Origin: Gyrodactylus bullatarudis | Taxonomy: Eukaryota; Platyhelminthes; Monogenea; Gyrodactylidea; Gyrodactylidae | Direction of reading: 5' to 3' | Length of the DNA: 64,000 nucleotides | Assembly: GCA_012064415.1 (NCBI GenBank) | Contig: SSNU01000127.1 | Location: 513,152-577,151 of the forward strand | Shown: positions 13,601-23,966 of the stretch, piece after piece | Position numbering within the stretch: position 1 is the first letter of the stretch | Layout: every line of letters starts with the position of its first letter | Position numbers and translations under genes: made by a program | Notes under the pieces: generated by a model | The model's database searches: none | Seen by the model: the letters and a program-made list of their open reading frames with translations, nothing else | Told to the model about the DNA's origin: nothing

Positions 13601-16163
13601 CAAAAAATGAGGATTGAGTTCCTTGATATGAATGAAATAAAATTCTATAATAAAGTATTAATTTACCTTATCTTCAAAATTATACATTTTAAGACCTTAT
13701 TACTTTGAACCCTGATGACATAAAAATGATTTACATAACAGAGGGAGTAGCTGAATAAAATAAGCATTTAAATACTAATAAGTTATTACTAATAAAAAAG
13801 TAAATAATTATACTGCCATATTGACAAAATAATAAGTTATTAGTAACAAATACTTTTAATCAGATCTCCACAATAGTTTTGACCCTAGTTTATTCAATGC
13901 AAGTTTAGTTTAGTTTTTAGAGAAATAAATTTTAAACCCAAGTAAAGATTTAACATGTCTGGATGAAAAATATTGAATTCTTTTTTTGATAGACGGGAAA
14001 ATTAATGAAATACCTTTTATCTAATAAAAGATTTAGAATGATTCTCTTCAATTGGGAATTTAGATCACATTTATTTTTGTATTATTAAGGAGAAGAATAC
14101 GAAACTTGAAGTTCTCTTGAATCGGTATGGTTTGGGACATCTTTCACTAATCTCTTATCCATGGAAATCTTCAGAAAATCTCAAATGCAATCGATTAATC
14201 TCTAGATTGTGATCATATCAAATCTGAGTTTTCTTCTTTTGCTAAGAACTTTAATTCAATCAACATCTCTTCTAATTATGAGACACTGAATTGGGGGTTG
14301 ATTTATTGAAAGTCAAGGTCTGTCTCTTTCTGTAGAATGGTTTATTTTTTATTCTTTTTCTCTTTAAATTTATCCTAAGAGTAAAAATGAATTTATTGTT
14401 CTAGAATTTGCTGAAACCATGGATTTTATCAATTGTTTATCTAATAATAAGTAGTTTTGACAAAACATGTAATTGACACATTTCTAAATTCAAGATCCAA
14501 ATATATCTTCTTCTTTGGAATAAAATATTCCAAACTTACTTGCGTTTAAACTTATTAATTCAAATAAAACAAAAGAAAGTTATTGTTAGCTTATTATTGG
14601 TTTATACAAAGTAAATTATTCAAAAATACGCAGATATTAAGTTAGAAAATTATCTGAATTTTTTAAAAACCTTTTAAAGATATTTAACTATATTTTGTAG
14701 TGCAAACTCACCATAAAAGTGTATTTATCCTCTCCAAACTTCGGGCCGTTATCATCAATGTCCAAAATTTTTATTTCAATTTTTTTCTCCGATGTTTTTG
14801 GGGGATTTCCCTTGTCTGTACATTTGAGTGTGTCATGTATTACAGATTCTACTTCACGATCAAACTTCAAATTTGTCATCAACTGGAATACACTCATTTT
14901 GCCCATCTGTTGCTTGTAGGTAAAGTTCATTTTGTCTCCATTCTCAAGTTTGCAGTGAAATTCACCAAAAGATCCCCGATCTAAATCAGTAACTGTAACA
15001 GTGGCAATTAGACATTCAAGATCATGTTCTTCTACAAGCTCTAATTCTTGAGAGTTTGCTGGTGTTAGAATGATCTGAGGAAAATTATCATTGCTATCAA
15101 GGAGACGAATGATCACTTTTTTCGAAGCTGACTGACTCGGCTTACCACCGTCTTCAGCTACCATAACGAACGAGTAATTTTCTGCTGACCCTGTGTCGTA
15201 ATCTAACTTTTGCATCACAATTATATCACCTGTTGTAGGATCAATTGAAAAATCTTTTCGGGTTTTTTCGTTTGTTGACAGAGAAAATCGATAATGTACC
15301 TCTCCAAGTACTTCAGAATCCAAATCTCTAGCAACTGGATGGTTAGTTATCCTTGATCCAACTTCAATGTCTTCATTAATTTCAAGGAGGAAATCTTCAC
15401 TTGATGTATTGACGAAGATGGGTTTGTTATCATTTTTATCAGTTATTCTTATGATAAGCCGGGCAAGACCTGAAAGACCTCCGCCGTCCTTGGCGCTTAT
15501 GATCATTTCATAACTTTTGTTTTCTTCATAATCCAGATTGTTATTTACGACCAGTTGAGGCAAGAGGCCGTTTGGACCCAAACTTGAAGATAAAACAAAA
15601 TGGTTTTGGTCAGATTGATAGAGATCATACGTTTGAATAGAATTAATCCCGTAATCAGGATCATTGGCCAGGGGTAAATCAATTCGGCTGCCGATTGGCG
15701 AGTTTTCAGCAATCTCAACATTTATATTTTGAATTTTTAACTTTGGATCTTGGGGGAATACTTCAGGGACCCCTCCAAATTCAAAGGCCCAGCTTGGCGC
15801 ATTGTTGTTAACATCGTTGATGATAATTTTTATTTTAAATAATGATGAATCGTTAACAATTACAACACCAGTCCAAGCACATATTTCCGGCCATGTGTTC
15901 TCCATGCATAAATAACGGTCATGATCTCGATCGAGTTTACTATTGACCAAAATATTGTTGTTATTTGAAGGGTCAATTCTGAAGTAGTTGGTATTCTGAA
16001 GTTGATGTATATCAAAATCATTTTCACTGATTTTCCCAACAAAAGAATTATTCCTTAAATCTTCATTAATGCTGAATATTTTCTTGAATGCTGAGGAAGG
16101 ATTTTCGGACTTATTAAAGTTAAAAATGACTAGAATTAGGAGAATAATTTTCAAGTTTTCCAT
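1233..16163 (-). CDS. Protocadherin-like transmembrane cell-adhesion protein, 7 exons, 1055 aa
   Basis: Seven exons join in frame, all six introns in phase 0: 16163-14712, 7829-7626, 4001-3732, 3528-3253, 2995-2810, 2450-2076, 1637-1233 (CDS total 3168 nt). The start is the ATG at 16163, followed by a hydrophobic signal peptide (LKIILLILVIFNF). Seven cadherin repeats follow, recognised by Ca-binding motifs between repeats: DVNNNAP, DKNDNKP, DSNDNFP, DIDDNGP, DRNDCRP, DINDNAP; several repeats also carry the DxD/DRE motif. A TM helix (LVLLITFAVILSFGLILVVLL) and a cytoplasmic tail of about 170 residues, Asn/Ser/Tyr-rich, complete the protein. Seven repeats and one TM match delta-protocadherin layout; expected role is calcium-dependent homophilic adhesion at the plasma membrane. 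No catenin-binding site is recognised. In the fifth repeat boundary the usual NDN is NDC. Exon 5 could start 6 nt later (TAG versus CAG acceptor). Orthology is not established. Confidence 0.9.
2076..2450 (-). CDS. Protocadherin-like gene, exon 6 (end of repeat 7, TM segment)
   Basis: 375 nt. Acceptor TTACCTTTTAG, donor CAG|GTGAGC. Finishes repeat 7 (ISASDFGNPIQVSY), then a membrane-proximal linker, a helix of about 21-24 hydrophobic residues, and the start of the basic cytoplasmic tail (KIRSFCCSHK). Confidence 0.88.
2810..2995 (-). CDS. Protocadherin-like gene, exon 5 (cadherin repeat 7)
   Basis: 186 nt. The chosen acceptor is TTCTAG before TTTCAG; TTTCAG six bases later is an in-frame alternative. 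Donor ATT|GTTAGT is chosen because it joins in frame to the next exon. Contains RIEAKDSDDGENARLQYKL. Confidence 0.82.
3253..3528 (-). CDS. Protocadherin-like gene, exon 4 (end of repeat 6, start of 7)
   Basis: 276 nt. Acceptor TTTTATTCCAG, donor GAG|GTAACT. Contains IDINGIIHVHDSVDRE and SDINDNAPIF, the hallmark of a cadherin repeat boundary. Confidence 0.9.
3732..4001 (-). CDS. Protocadherin-like gene, exon 3 (end of repeat 5, start of 6)
   Basis: 270 nt. Acceptor CATTCCAAG at 4002, donor CAT|GTGAGA. Begins IQASGRKNRNFTDHAEVF, completes repeat 5 with LLDRNDCRPKF, then starts repeat 6 with ATDNDLGEYGRLQYRI. Confidence 0.9.
5203..5490 (+). pseudogene. Penelope-like element GIY-YIG endonuclease fragment
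   Basis: An intron 2 fragment of the protocadherin-like gene. The reading frame from about 5203 gives VYQFQCDCGASYIGRTIRKL followed by a conserved R..H and an H-containing helix, as in the GIY-YIG nuclease domain at the C-terminus of Penelope-like retroelements. Near 5440 the frame is broken, and a second frame supplies the family's usual end (a GKFFINQYKPNL stretch, 5451-5486). The reverse transcriptase part is not seen upstream. It is a 5'-truncated dead copy. Confidence 0.7.
5491..7610. other. Intron 2 remainder of the protocadherin-like gene
   Basis: About 2 kb of AT-rich intronic DNA without a supported gene. A 255-nt open frame at 7316-7573 has no family signal and no splice context, and is treated as chance. 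Confidence 0.5.
7626..7829 (-). CDS. Protocadherin-like gene, exon 2 (cadherin repeat 5)
   Basis: 204 nt, phase 0 at both ends. Acceptor TTTTCTTTTAG at 7830, donor AAG|GTAAGC. Carries the typical mid-repeat sequence VGKIVAVDLDVGENALIDYS, followed by an LDRE motif. Confidence 0.9.
8857..8990. repeat. Degenerate arm of the foldback repeat family (family F)
   Basis: TTGATTTGAAGATGGAAATT and the following bases resemble the outer arm of the complete foldback element at 9037-9759 (TTAATATGAAGATGGGAATT). No opposite arm is seen nearby on this side. Confidence 0.4.
9037..9759. repeat. Foldback/MITE element, family F, copy 1 (long inverted repeat)
   Basis: The left arm (9037-about 9290) and right arm (about 9478-9759) are near-perfect inverted copies of one another over about 250 bp, including ATCGAATTTGATCAAGAA and CGATACGGAG blocks. 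The outermost sequence is CTAGTTAATATGAAGATGGG. There is no coding sequence inside. It lies in protocadherin intron 1. Related copies are at 29089-29438 and 61853-62539. I cannot define the target duplication. Confidence 0.85.
10609..10993. mobile_element. piggyBac-like MITE (TTAA, CCCTTTCAGGTC termini)
   Basis: Begins TTAACCCTTTCAGGTCCATG and ends with the inverse CTGACCTGAAAGGGTTAA, about 385 bp apart. TTAA at both ends fits the TTAA target of piggyBac-type elements, and CCCTTT resembles their terminal consensus. No transposase is encoded. Confidence 0.7.
12044..12473. mobile_element. piggyBac-like MITE, second copy (decayed)
   Basis: Flanked by TTAACCCTTTAAG and, in inverse, TTTAAGGGTTAA. 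The inner terminal repeat is weaker than in the 10.6 kb copy. Non-coding; in protocadherin intron 1. Confidence 0.5.
12977..13200. repeat. Family F foldback fragment
   Basis: TTGATATGAAGTCAGGAGTT followed by a decayed version of the family F outer arm (CTCAAGAACTCGAATGTGAT). Only one arm is present. Confidence 0.5.
13215..13855. repeat. Nested inverted repeats (TTAGTTA...CTAATAACTTATTAG type)
   Basis: An outer pair (ACTAATAACTTATTAG near 13230 against the inverse AATAAGTTATTAGTAAC near 13830) encloses an inner pair centred near 13390 (TTTACTTGTAAGTAGATC-like arms at 13279 and 13485, in inverse). This suggests one small MITE inside another. Non-coding. Confidence 0.45.
14712..16163 (-). CDS. 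Protocadherin-like gene, exon 1 (signal peptide, cadherin repeats 1-4, start of 5)
   Basis: Codes for 484 residues. The donor is ATG|GTGAGT at 14712/14711; reading through it hits a stop after a few codons, which marks the exon end. It contains the signal peptide and repeats 1-4, ending within the first strand of repeat 5 (GEDKYTFM). Confidence 0.93.
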
Positions 16164-16179
16164 TTTTACGCAACGATTA

Positions 16180-16300
16180 GATAAATAAACAGTGTTACAG
16201 TATCATTACTATGATATAGCCAAAAAAGTTTATCCATGAATCATGATTGATTTCCATTGGTCTGAAATGAAACATTTCCTGATTGGCTTATTCATCCAAT
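16180..16300 (-). promoter_or_regulatory. Putative promoter of the protocadherin-like gene with two CCAAT boxes
   Basis: Two inverted CCAAT boxes relative to the plus strand (ATTGG at 16256 and 16282), i.e. CCAAT on the coding strand, 26 bp apart and about 95-120 bp upstream of the start codon. No clear TATA box. Role inferred from position only. Confidence 0.45.
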
Positions 16301-17066
16301 TCAAGGGATAAAGTTTTATTTTCATTATGCAATGCATCTCATTCTTGAGGCTTTACTAATTTTACCGACACGAAAATATAAAAAATAATTCAATAATCTT
16401 GAATGACAAGACCAATCATCCATGAGCTATTTTTCTTGGACTTTTTAGAGAATTTATATTTTATTTTGTATTAACTTATGGATAGGGAAATAAATCACTG
16501 GATCGGATAAAATTAGGCATTTTGAATTTTTTTGATCAGATTTATCAAATTCACAAAATAGGAACATCAAGAGGAATAGGAATAGTTTTGTTTTCAAGTA
16601 ATTTTAAAAAATAAAGAGATATCTTGTAATCTATGGTTTTCAATACATCAGTGAATAGCTCAAAATACTTTGGAATATTTTCCAGCTGTTCTTTTATTGT
16701 ACTTTATTACGTTCGATGATATTAAAACAATTTATTTTCTTTAGACTGAATACAATTGATCAATTTTATCAACTCTCGAGGTTTAAGAATGAAGTCTGAA
16801 AGTATATTTTATAAAATGGAAATAGTTTTTAAGAAGTTATATGAAGGGAGGTTAGTGTATTGTCAAGTATGTATGGACATTGAATAACACGAAAAGTTGT
16901 GACTCCCTTCTCTGTATAAATCCTGAAGAGGAAAGACAATGAGAGACAAAACATGCTAGTTTTGCTGAATAAAGCTTAGTGATAGTATCTTGCTCAGCCT
17001 CGATCTGAACGCTCCTCTATTTACATCTGCAAGCTGGTTACTCGTGTTAATGCATAGGAGAGTCTT
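16301..17066. other. Intergenic spacer
   Basis: AT-rich sequence with no gene, repeat or motif that I can support, apart from an upstream extension of the LINE relic that may begin near 17000. Confidence 0.4.
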
Positions 17067-17345
17067 ATGATTTTGAGAATTAAATCATACTTATTAAGAA
17101 ATTCCACGGAACTCCGACTCACCCTGTATAAACAATGTATCTTGCTACATCTTGACAATGGTAGAGCTCTCCTTTCAAACATTCCTAAAAGTACTCAGAA
17201 GAAGATTGAGCGTCTTCAATTCCATTTTCTCCGTTCCTGTTTAGGTCCTTTCTCTTATGATGAACTTCCAATCCTATTCCTATTTGGCTTAGAAAAATTG
17301 CACTATTCAACAAACTGCCATTATCGTTGGAACAAACACCTCTGA
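17067..17345 (+). pseudogene. LINE (non-LTR retrotransposon) reverse transcriptase C-terminal fragment
   Basis: The frame codes LRLTLYKQCILLHLDNGRAL and, later, KKIERLQFHFLRSCLG, the pattern of the region after the RT domain of Jockey/CR1-type LINEs (LR..LY...I.P...YG... followed by ..LE..Q...LR..LG). Only about 90 residues survive before a stop. 5'-truncated relic. Confidence 0.6.
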
Positions 17346-17384
17346 CTTTTGGTTTCAATATCGTTCTCCAAACAAAGTGAAATT

Positions 17385-17465
17385 TTGATCATATTCTATT
17401 TCTTGGTGAAAAAATTGAGAACTTTGTAAAAATTATACATATCTCATCTTCATATTAACAAGCTA
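17385..17465. repeat. Family F foldback, solo outer arm
   Basis: Runs as the inverse of the family F arm and ends CATCTTCATATTAACAAGCT, matching the termini of the 9.0 and 61.9 kb copies. The other arm is absent. Confidence 0.55.
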
Positions 17466-17576
17466 TATATTTTTATCGTCATTACTTTTCATCTATATCT
17501 AAACTATATTTTTGAGTAAAGAAAAATTATTTTGAATAAAATAAAAGGTTGTAATACAACCGTTGTAAATCTAATT

Positions 17577-17802
17577 GTAAACCCTTTCGGTGCCGATGGA
17601 CATATATATCCATTTTCCAATTTTTTTGAACCTTCATAACTCTACCAGTTAGATAGGTTTCTGGATCAATTAAAGTTTAAATTGAAGCTCACAATGTGAA
17701 TTTGCATTATTAATATTTTCGGCCAAATAACTTGGTATCTTCATAGCTAAATTTTGGTTTTTATAAAAATTGTGAAATAGTCTCGGCACCGAAAGGGTTA
17801 AG
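17577..17802. mobile_element. piggyBac-like MITE with CCCTTTCGGTGCCG termini
   Basis: Left end AACCCTTTCGGTGCCGATGG, right end CGGCACCGAAAGGGTTAA, 226 bp in total. The right flank keeps TTAA; the left one reads GTAA/TAAA. The subterminal GGACATATATATCC is nearly palindromic. Sequence inside resembles a stretch near 57410-57490 (GAACCTCCATAACT). Confidence 0.65.
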
Positions 17803-19329
17803 GAATGTATGATTGAGCCTGGGAATTCCCCTATGCTGGGAGAGATTGCATAATGTTGCCGTAATGTACATCAGAAGATGATGACCTTATAAGTATATGT
17901 TTAGCTTTTTATGACCCCTGAGACTTGAGTAGTATACAATAAATTGTACAACTTACATATAAATCAAAATATACAGTTTGATTTATCATAATTTTTATGA
18001 CTCTGACGGAAAGATATTAAATTTGTCTCTCATCTTTTGATGTATTAGTATTCTCTTCTCTACCATCTTTTGAGATATTTTCTTTGCGGAAAGTGAACTA
18101 GAATTCCGTCTTAACTTATTAACTTATTTCTTTGACATTATGCCGAGAGATTTAACTTCTCTACTGAGAAATTAAAGCCCAAGGGTATTATTATTTTACA
18201 GCAAAGAAATCATTTTTTACATTGTCTAAGGACTTGATGTTATTTACACTGACCAGTTTCTGAAATACGCGATACAAAATAAACCTTCATAAACAATTTT
18301 AATTTTGAAATTGGTTATTGTACCCCTTCTCATTCATATTTTTTTAACTGGGTTTGAAAATAATTATTTTAGCACTTTTCTAAAAGAAAACTAATACTAA
18401 TAATCTTTAAATTACTTGTTTTTGAAGAAAATCAAAAATTTTCATGAGAAGGTAAAGAAAGAAAGAATAAAAGAAAGATACTTTAATCTCTTAAAATAAA
18501 AAAAGGAACCAAATTTGTTGCCAAAAAATACTAATTTTTTCTGCAAATATCTCCTTAACTAATATCATCTATCACCGTATTCTTAAATTTTCAATCTTAC
18601 AATCTTTAAAGGGTTAAAATCATTGAGACTAGCTCTCTATTCTCACAATTTCATGATCAGCTTTAATTAATGAAAGATTGGTACGGTGTTTACTGTACGG
18701 TTTTAATCTAGTAATTAAAATCTTTTGAATGGTCTAAAAATTATCCAAAACTTAATTTTTAGGTTTAAAAAATGTTATTATCCCTACTTCCAAGTGATGA
18801 TACGAAATTTTTAATATATTTTGGGTGGAGATATCATGTTTTTAACGCCAGCATCAAATTTAAAGTGAAGACTATTTCCAGAATAGCTTTATTTAAAACA
18901 CCTGCTCAAAATAAATTCAAATGTTATTTTCTAACTACTATATAGTAGCTAGACGAAACTATAATACGATTTAACTCCTTTTCATTTTTTATATGCAACC
19001 ATTCATTATCTTTTTCATGATTCACGTCAAAGCTCAGTTGAATTTTGACTGCTTGAATAGTTTTGAAAATATGAGTTTATCAATATTTAAATAGAAAAAG
19101 ATTTGAAATGCGTAACCCATTGTAATTCTTCAAAATTGAAATCTTTATTTATATATTGTCACAATACTCAAATTTTCAACAACCATAGTTATTCGCTGAA
19201 ACAGAAAGATGAAAAAAATAAATACAGAATATTAAGAATTGTCCAAAAGATTATGTGAATCAGTAGGTACCTAAATGAATTGAGATTCTTGTCGGTTTTC
19301 GAATAAAAAAATGTATCAAGTTGATAAAA
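17803..19329. other. Intergenic spacer downstream of USP-like gene B
   Basis: About 1.5 kb without a supported gene. Contains a solitary AAAGGGTTAA near 18606 that may be one end of another TTAA-type MITE whose partner I cannot find. Confidence 0.4.
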
Positions 19330-21297
19330 TTATTTACCGCTCTTTTCCCGAATTGTTGGAACAATTTGAAGTTTATCTTCCACACTTCTATGTTCCTAAA
19401 AGAGTAAAATGTAGAGATTTATAGATTTAACTTACATTTTCAAACTTTTTATAGATTAGTACTGTGATGCTTTGGCCCTAAAAATAAAGAAATCACTTTG
19501 ATTAATAGATCGATAGAAGATCTGGAAAAAATCTTGAAAATTATTCTTTTAAAGACTTCAAGGAGAATTTTTTTAATTTAAAGGTCAAAACTTTTAGAAA
19601 AGAAAACTCATTTTTTCGTCAAGAATTTCTTTTTCGAAAATTTATTCGATCCTTGAGATAAAGAAAGGGACATATTAAATTAGTTTTGAGCAGAGTTACC
19701 AATAACATGGGAATTTGAATGAAGTAAGAAGACATCAGATCTTTATTTGTGAAATAATCTGCATCTTTTTACTTTATTCATTAAGTTTAAATTCAAATGA
19801 CAAAAACTTTAACCGACACAAGTTACTACACCTTTGGCTCACTTTATCGATTTTTTTATTAAAATATAAATACAGTGCACTCCGAAACTCGTGCATATCA
19901 GAAAATAAGACCTATCAAGAGTCGAAATTCTTATTAATTTTTCGTAAGGATTTCAAAAATCGAATCAGATTCGTTGATTTTAAGACTTTAAAGGCCAGAT
20001 ATAGAAATTTCAACTAAAAATAACAAATTATATTTTGATTCTTCACAAAGTCTCAGACATTAAACTTCAAAAAATCGAAATAGAGATTTTTCTAAAATTC
20101 TGAAATTCATGAATAAATTGAATATTTATTTGGAGTCGAATGAAAAATACAGTATAAAATAAAGCCTTACATCATCTTCTGTAAATTCCCCAACAATTGC
20201 TTGTACCTCAAATATAGCCTGTATAGCCGATTATAGTTTTGGTAAAATCTATTATTAGAAGAATAATTCGTATCAATTTACATGTTTTAGCATCAGGTTC
20301 TGTTCTCATCTTTAATTTTAATGAGGAAACATTTCAACTTACAAAAGCTCCAACTAATCGGTACAGGGAATTTGCTTTTCCTTGGTAACAACAACCTCCC
20401 AGTTCTTTAGGATAAAAATCTATGAAATTGGTCAATTTATAACAAGGTTTTTTTCGATTAGCTAGAAAGATGACGTATTCTCCAAAGTGTGTAACCCAGT
20501 GGTTTTTAGTAAGCTCATCTTTCATCATGCCTTCTTTGAAGGCTTCTTTCTTTTTAAAGATAAGCCAGTTTAAAAACTTACAAATCTACTAGACGGTTTG
20601 ATCAGACGAAGCTTTAAAAATGTTGCAAATTTATCTTTGCTGTGTTTATCCGTTATTCTTTGCTATATCGAAAATAATCAACTTAGAAGACAACTCACCA
20701 AGAGAGCTTTCGTACCTGGTTCTTTGACTTCCTTGAAAAAATTTTAAAATTTTAGTTTGATCATTCGAAGTTTTAGTGGAGATTAATTTTAAGAAGAATA
20801 GAGAACTTCATTAGTGAAATATTCTGTTCAATTTACCACAAATTATTGTTATTAACTATTTTTTAAGTAGAGTTAATTAATACGATGTTAGGAATTTACG
20901 AATAAATTTCTAAATTTTTTATCTGTATCTTTTTTGATGGATATTTATAAAAAATAAAAAAATTTGAATTTTGAGTCGAAATCTATTTGATTTATCTATC
21001 TCTATTCTTGATCATATTTAATCCTAGGAAATTAATGATCCTAATAGCGGGTCTATCAAAAATTCGGTTTAATCGTCTAAATGTGACCCAAAAAAACTTT
21101 CCAACTCTGACTCACCAAAAAATGCCCAAATTCTTCTCATAAAAATGCTTACCATGCACTGGTGGAGTTTACCCCAATAATTTCCCTTTATCTGTGTTAA
21201 TGTAGCGTATGAATTTCTTGAACGATTCCTTGTCTCCCTTTTCAAAAGCTGTCGTAAATAAACTTGCGAATGTATGATGAATTGATTTCAAATCAAG
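19330..21297 (-). CDS. USP-like gene B (degenerate peptidase C19-like?), 3' part resolved
   Basis: Exons supported by splice sites and homology to gene A: 20731-20699, 20662-20582, 20549-20343, 20218-20171, 19477-19436, 19395-19330 (TAA). All these join in phase 0. A further upstream exon starts near 21297 (LDLKSIHHTFASLFTTAFEK) but its donor is unclear, because an in-frame TAA follows at GGGTAAAC. Peptides EYVIFLANRKK, SLYRLVGAFV and ITVLIYKKFE match the order and spacing of the C-terminal half of ubiquitin-specific proteases (strand, Y-L-avv strand, final vLlYek strand). No GNTC cysteine box and no GHY histidine box is seen, so it would be catalytically dead, or another fold. The exon pattern parallels gene A closely (69, 16 and 14 codons against 65, 13 and 14). 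Confidence 0.45.
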
Positions 21298-22194
21298 CTA
21301 AGGCTAGAAAAAACCAAACTAACCATCCCATCAATTTTTTTTTGTTAGAAATCAGTTCTGTATTTAAAGGAAATTCAAGATAAAATATGTACAAAAATAA
21401 ATAAAGTCTAAATACATTGTGAATCTCGTTAAAGTCTGTAAAATAAAATAATGAATAATTAAAATCTTGGAGTCTTTGTAGATGAATGTGATAAATTGAG
21501 TCTGAAAATTTAAATCGAAAATTATTCTGGTGGCAACTCAATAATGAAGATCTGGATATAAAAGTGTTTTAGTATAGTCAATTTTAGATCTTATGTGGGT
21601 CATAATGCATTTAATTGAATATAGATTACTGCAATTTGATAAGTCATATTTTAAATTTAGATAGTTGTAAAAGAAATAATCCACGTATACATATATGGTA
21701 GACATATACGCGCATTTCGTCTTTTTTCTGGACACATACTTAAATTATATCTTAAATTTTGATTCTTCAAAATATTTAAACAGCTAAAAGTTAAAATTCT
21801 TTGAATTTAATCTGTGGTTTTCAAAATAATTGTGTCAGATATTTAATAAGTATTGTGTTACTAAATTATTTTTTAAATCCAGCTTAATTATCTATCTTTT
21901 GTGGGGAAATGGACTAAATTACTAAAAATTGAATTTTTCTGATAAGACGTGAGTTCCCTTTTATCCCAATGCCATGCGTTTTTTATTTTTCGTACATATC
22001 TACTGCAATTATCTAAGATGAAGCACAATCTGAAAATTTTAAAGTCCAATTAATACAGTACTTTGATTAAGAGTTTTAAAAAATTTTAACTGATAAATTT
22101 TTAATAACTCGAATTTATATTTTGGTATATTTTTAAAATTATTTTCGAATCTATAACAGCAATTATTCGTCATATACATTTTAATAATTAATTT
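21298..22194. other. Spacer between USP-like genes A and B
   Basis: A hydrophobic open frame on the minus strand (21541-21293) overlaps the first B exon and might hold its N-terminal part, which should resemble the first exon of gene A, but no convincing match is seen. An 18-base motif TGGTAGACATATACGCGC at 21696-21713 recurs at 60729-60746. Confidence 0.35.
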
Positions 22195-23668
22195 CTACTG
22201 AATTTGAAGGAGGCCTTCGCTCTAGAAGATATTTGTTAAATAAACCGAATTTACCTCATCAAATTTTTCATACAACAAAACAACTGATTTGCAAGCCTTT
22301 TATTGTAGGAATAAAACTCAAAACATACGTCTTCTTCTCCAAATCCATAATAAGATGGAATAATATCCTGAATTCTATGGTCTTCTGATTTTTCTCTTGA
22401 AGTTTTTGTCAGGTCTAAAGTCAATAAAAGTAATTACATTTGTCTTCTTCTGTGTCGAATTCTTTCTAAGCAAGATTATAATTTTTACTTACAATGGCAC
22501 CAACAAGTTTAAAGAGAGGATTCGAATCTCCTGTGTAGATACCTGGCAATTGAAAGGCTCGAAATTCTAGAAAATCAATCAACTTGGCGGATTTATCCTT
22601 CCTAGAAACGTATACGATCAGGTATTTTGCAAATTCTTCAATCTTAAACCAGCCTAATTGCATCATTCCAGCTGTTATGGCATCTACCTATTTACAATTT
22701 TCGATAAAAATTATACAAATCAGAACTTGAAAACGTTTCATGCATTATTAAGGTACATATGGTGTATATGGGAAATGAAATATATCTTTTTACAATAATT
22801 CAAGTCTTACCTTCGAATCTTCATTCAGCCCTATTTTAATCCAAATACTAAAACGACTTCTGACAAAGGCTAAATTCAAGTATTATCTTTTAGATTAACA
22901 AGAGCAAATACGTTAGTATCTAATGAACTTAGTAAACCCTGAAACATGGCTATCCTTTTCCCGAATTTGAATAAAAGTAAACTTAAGTTAGCGAACGATG
23001 CCTGGCTATGTTTGGGACCAAGATTAGTTTAGATCCGTACAATCGGCCGTACAACCTGAAAATTTTTTTTACTTAATGATTGAATTGTAAGATTTATTGC
23101 TATTTTTATTGTTTTACTGAAATCAAATTCTTGTGTCGTGTCCACTAAATGATTCTTTTGACTTTAGATATAATTTAAAACTTACACATCGAACTTCTTT
23201 TTTATCCAATCTAATAAACAAAGTATTTCCATTTTTCAACATTCCTGACTCAGTCTTGACCTTGTGAAGGAATAAGTTCTTGATGAGGTCAATACTAAAA
23301 CTAGCCTTTTTAAATTAAGTTAATGTACCTACAAGGCATGCGAATAAATCATTCATTAGTTTGGCAAAACATTCCCTTGTATTTCCTTCCTCTGAACTGA
23401 TATAACTCTTCAACTCTTCAAAATGCCTTCTTTCATCATAGGTTGAGGTGATGTGGAGTAAACGAATAATTTCATGAGTTCTATATAGGGAGGTAACTTG
23501 ATAAACTTTCTTGAGCTCTTCTATGAATAAGAGAAACTGAACTAGGGATTCCAAAAAGGTCAGCCATATTTTTGGAGTTTGTTTCTTCTTTCTCCAGAGT
23601 AGCATTAGCTTTTCAAATAATAAAACGCAGTCATTGAATAAATCCACTCGAAATACGCAAATTTTCAT
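22195..23668 (-). CDS. USP-like gene A (degenerate peptidase C19-like?), tandem paralogue of B
   Basis: Exons: 23668-23333 (ATG start, 112 codons, donor CTT|GTAGGT), 23278-23186, an unresolved exon ending at 22811, 22687-22493, 22367-22329, 22296-22255, 22221-22195 (TAG). Resolved junctions are phase 0. The first exon (...ECFAKLMNDLFACL) resembles the helical N-terminal half of USP domains (DA.Ef...Ll..L). Later exons carry YLIVYVSRKDKSAKL, PLFKLVGAI and CKSVVLLYEKFDE, which match the C-terminal USP strands. The Cys and His catalytic boxes are not recognisable. Alignment with gene B by eye: GMMQLG/GMMKDE, KYLIVY/EYVIFL, LFKLVGAI/LYRLVGAF, VVLLYEKF/ITVLIYKKF. The family call is an inference; the paralogy is well supported. 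Confidence 0.5.
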
Positions 23669-23966
23669 TGATATAAAAACTAATTAATATGGATATGAAA
23701 AGTTGCAATTTATTAAATAAATTGTTGAATAGTTTATTAAAATAAATAATTTATTAGGCACATTTTTAATTGTCGAGAATGGACCAAATTTTTCTCGAAG
23801 TGATATAATAGTACGGCTAAATTGGATCATCATTTAAATTTTTTCATGACTGCAAGAAGGGAAGTAAAAATGCTTAAATTTCACTCACTTCTTCAGGGAA
23901 TCTAGAAACTATTAATTATATATAGAATAAAAAGTCATACTACAATAGGTATATTCAATTAATTTT

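Noticed and set aside
14700..14984. Plus-strand open frames over protocadherin exon 1
   Set aside because: Shadows of the cadherin coding strand, without family signal.
21293..21541. Hydrophobic 82-codon open frame on the minus strand
   Set aside because: Phe/Tyr/Leu-rich as expected from AT-rich DNA; no alignment with the first exon of the paralogous gene A. May only partly overlap a real exon near its 3' end.
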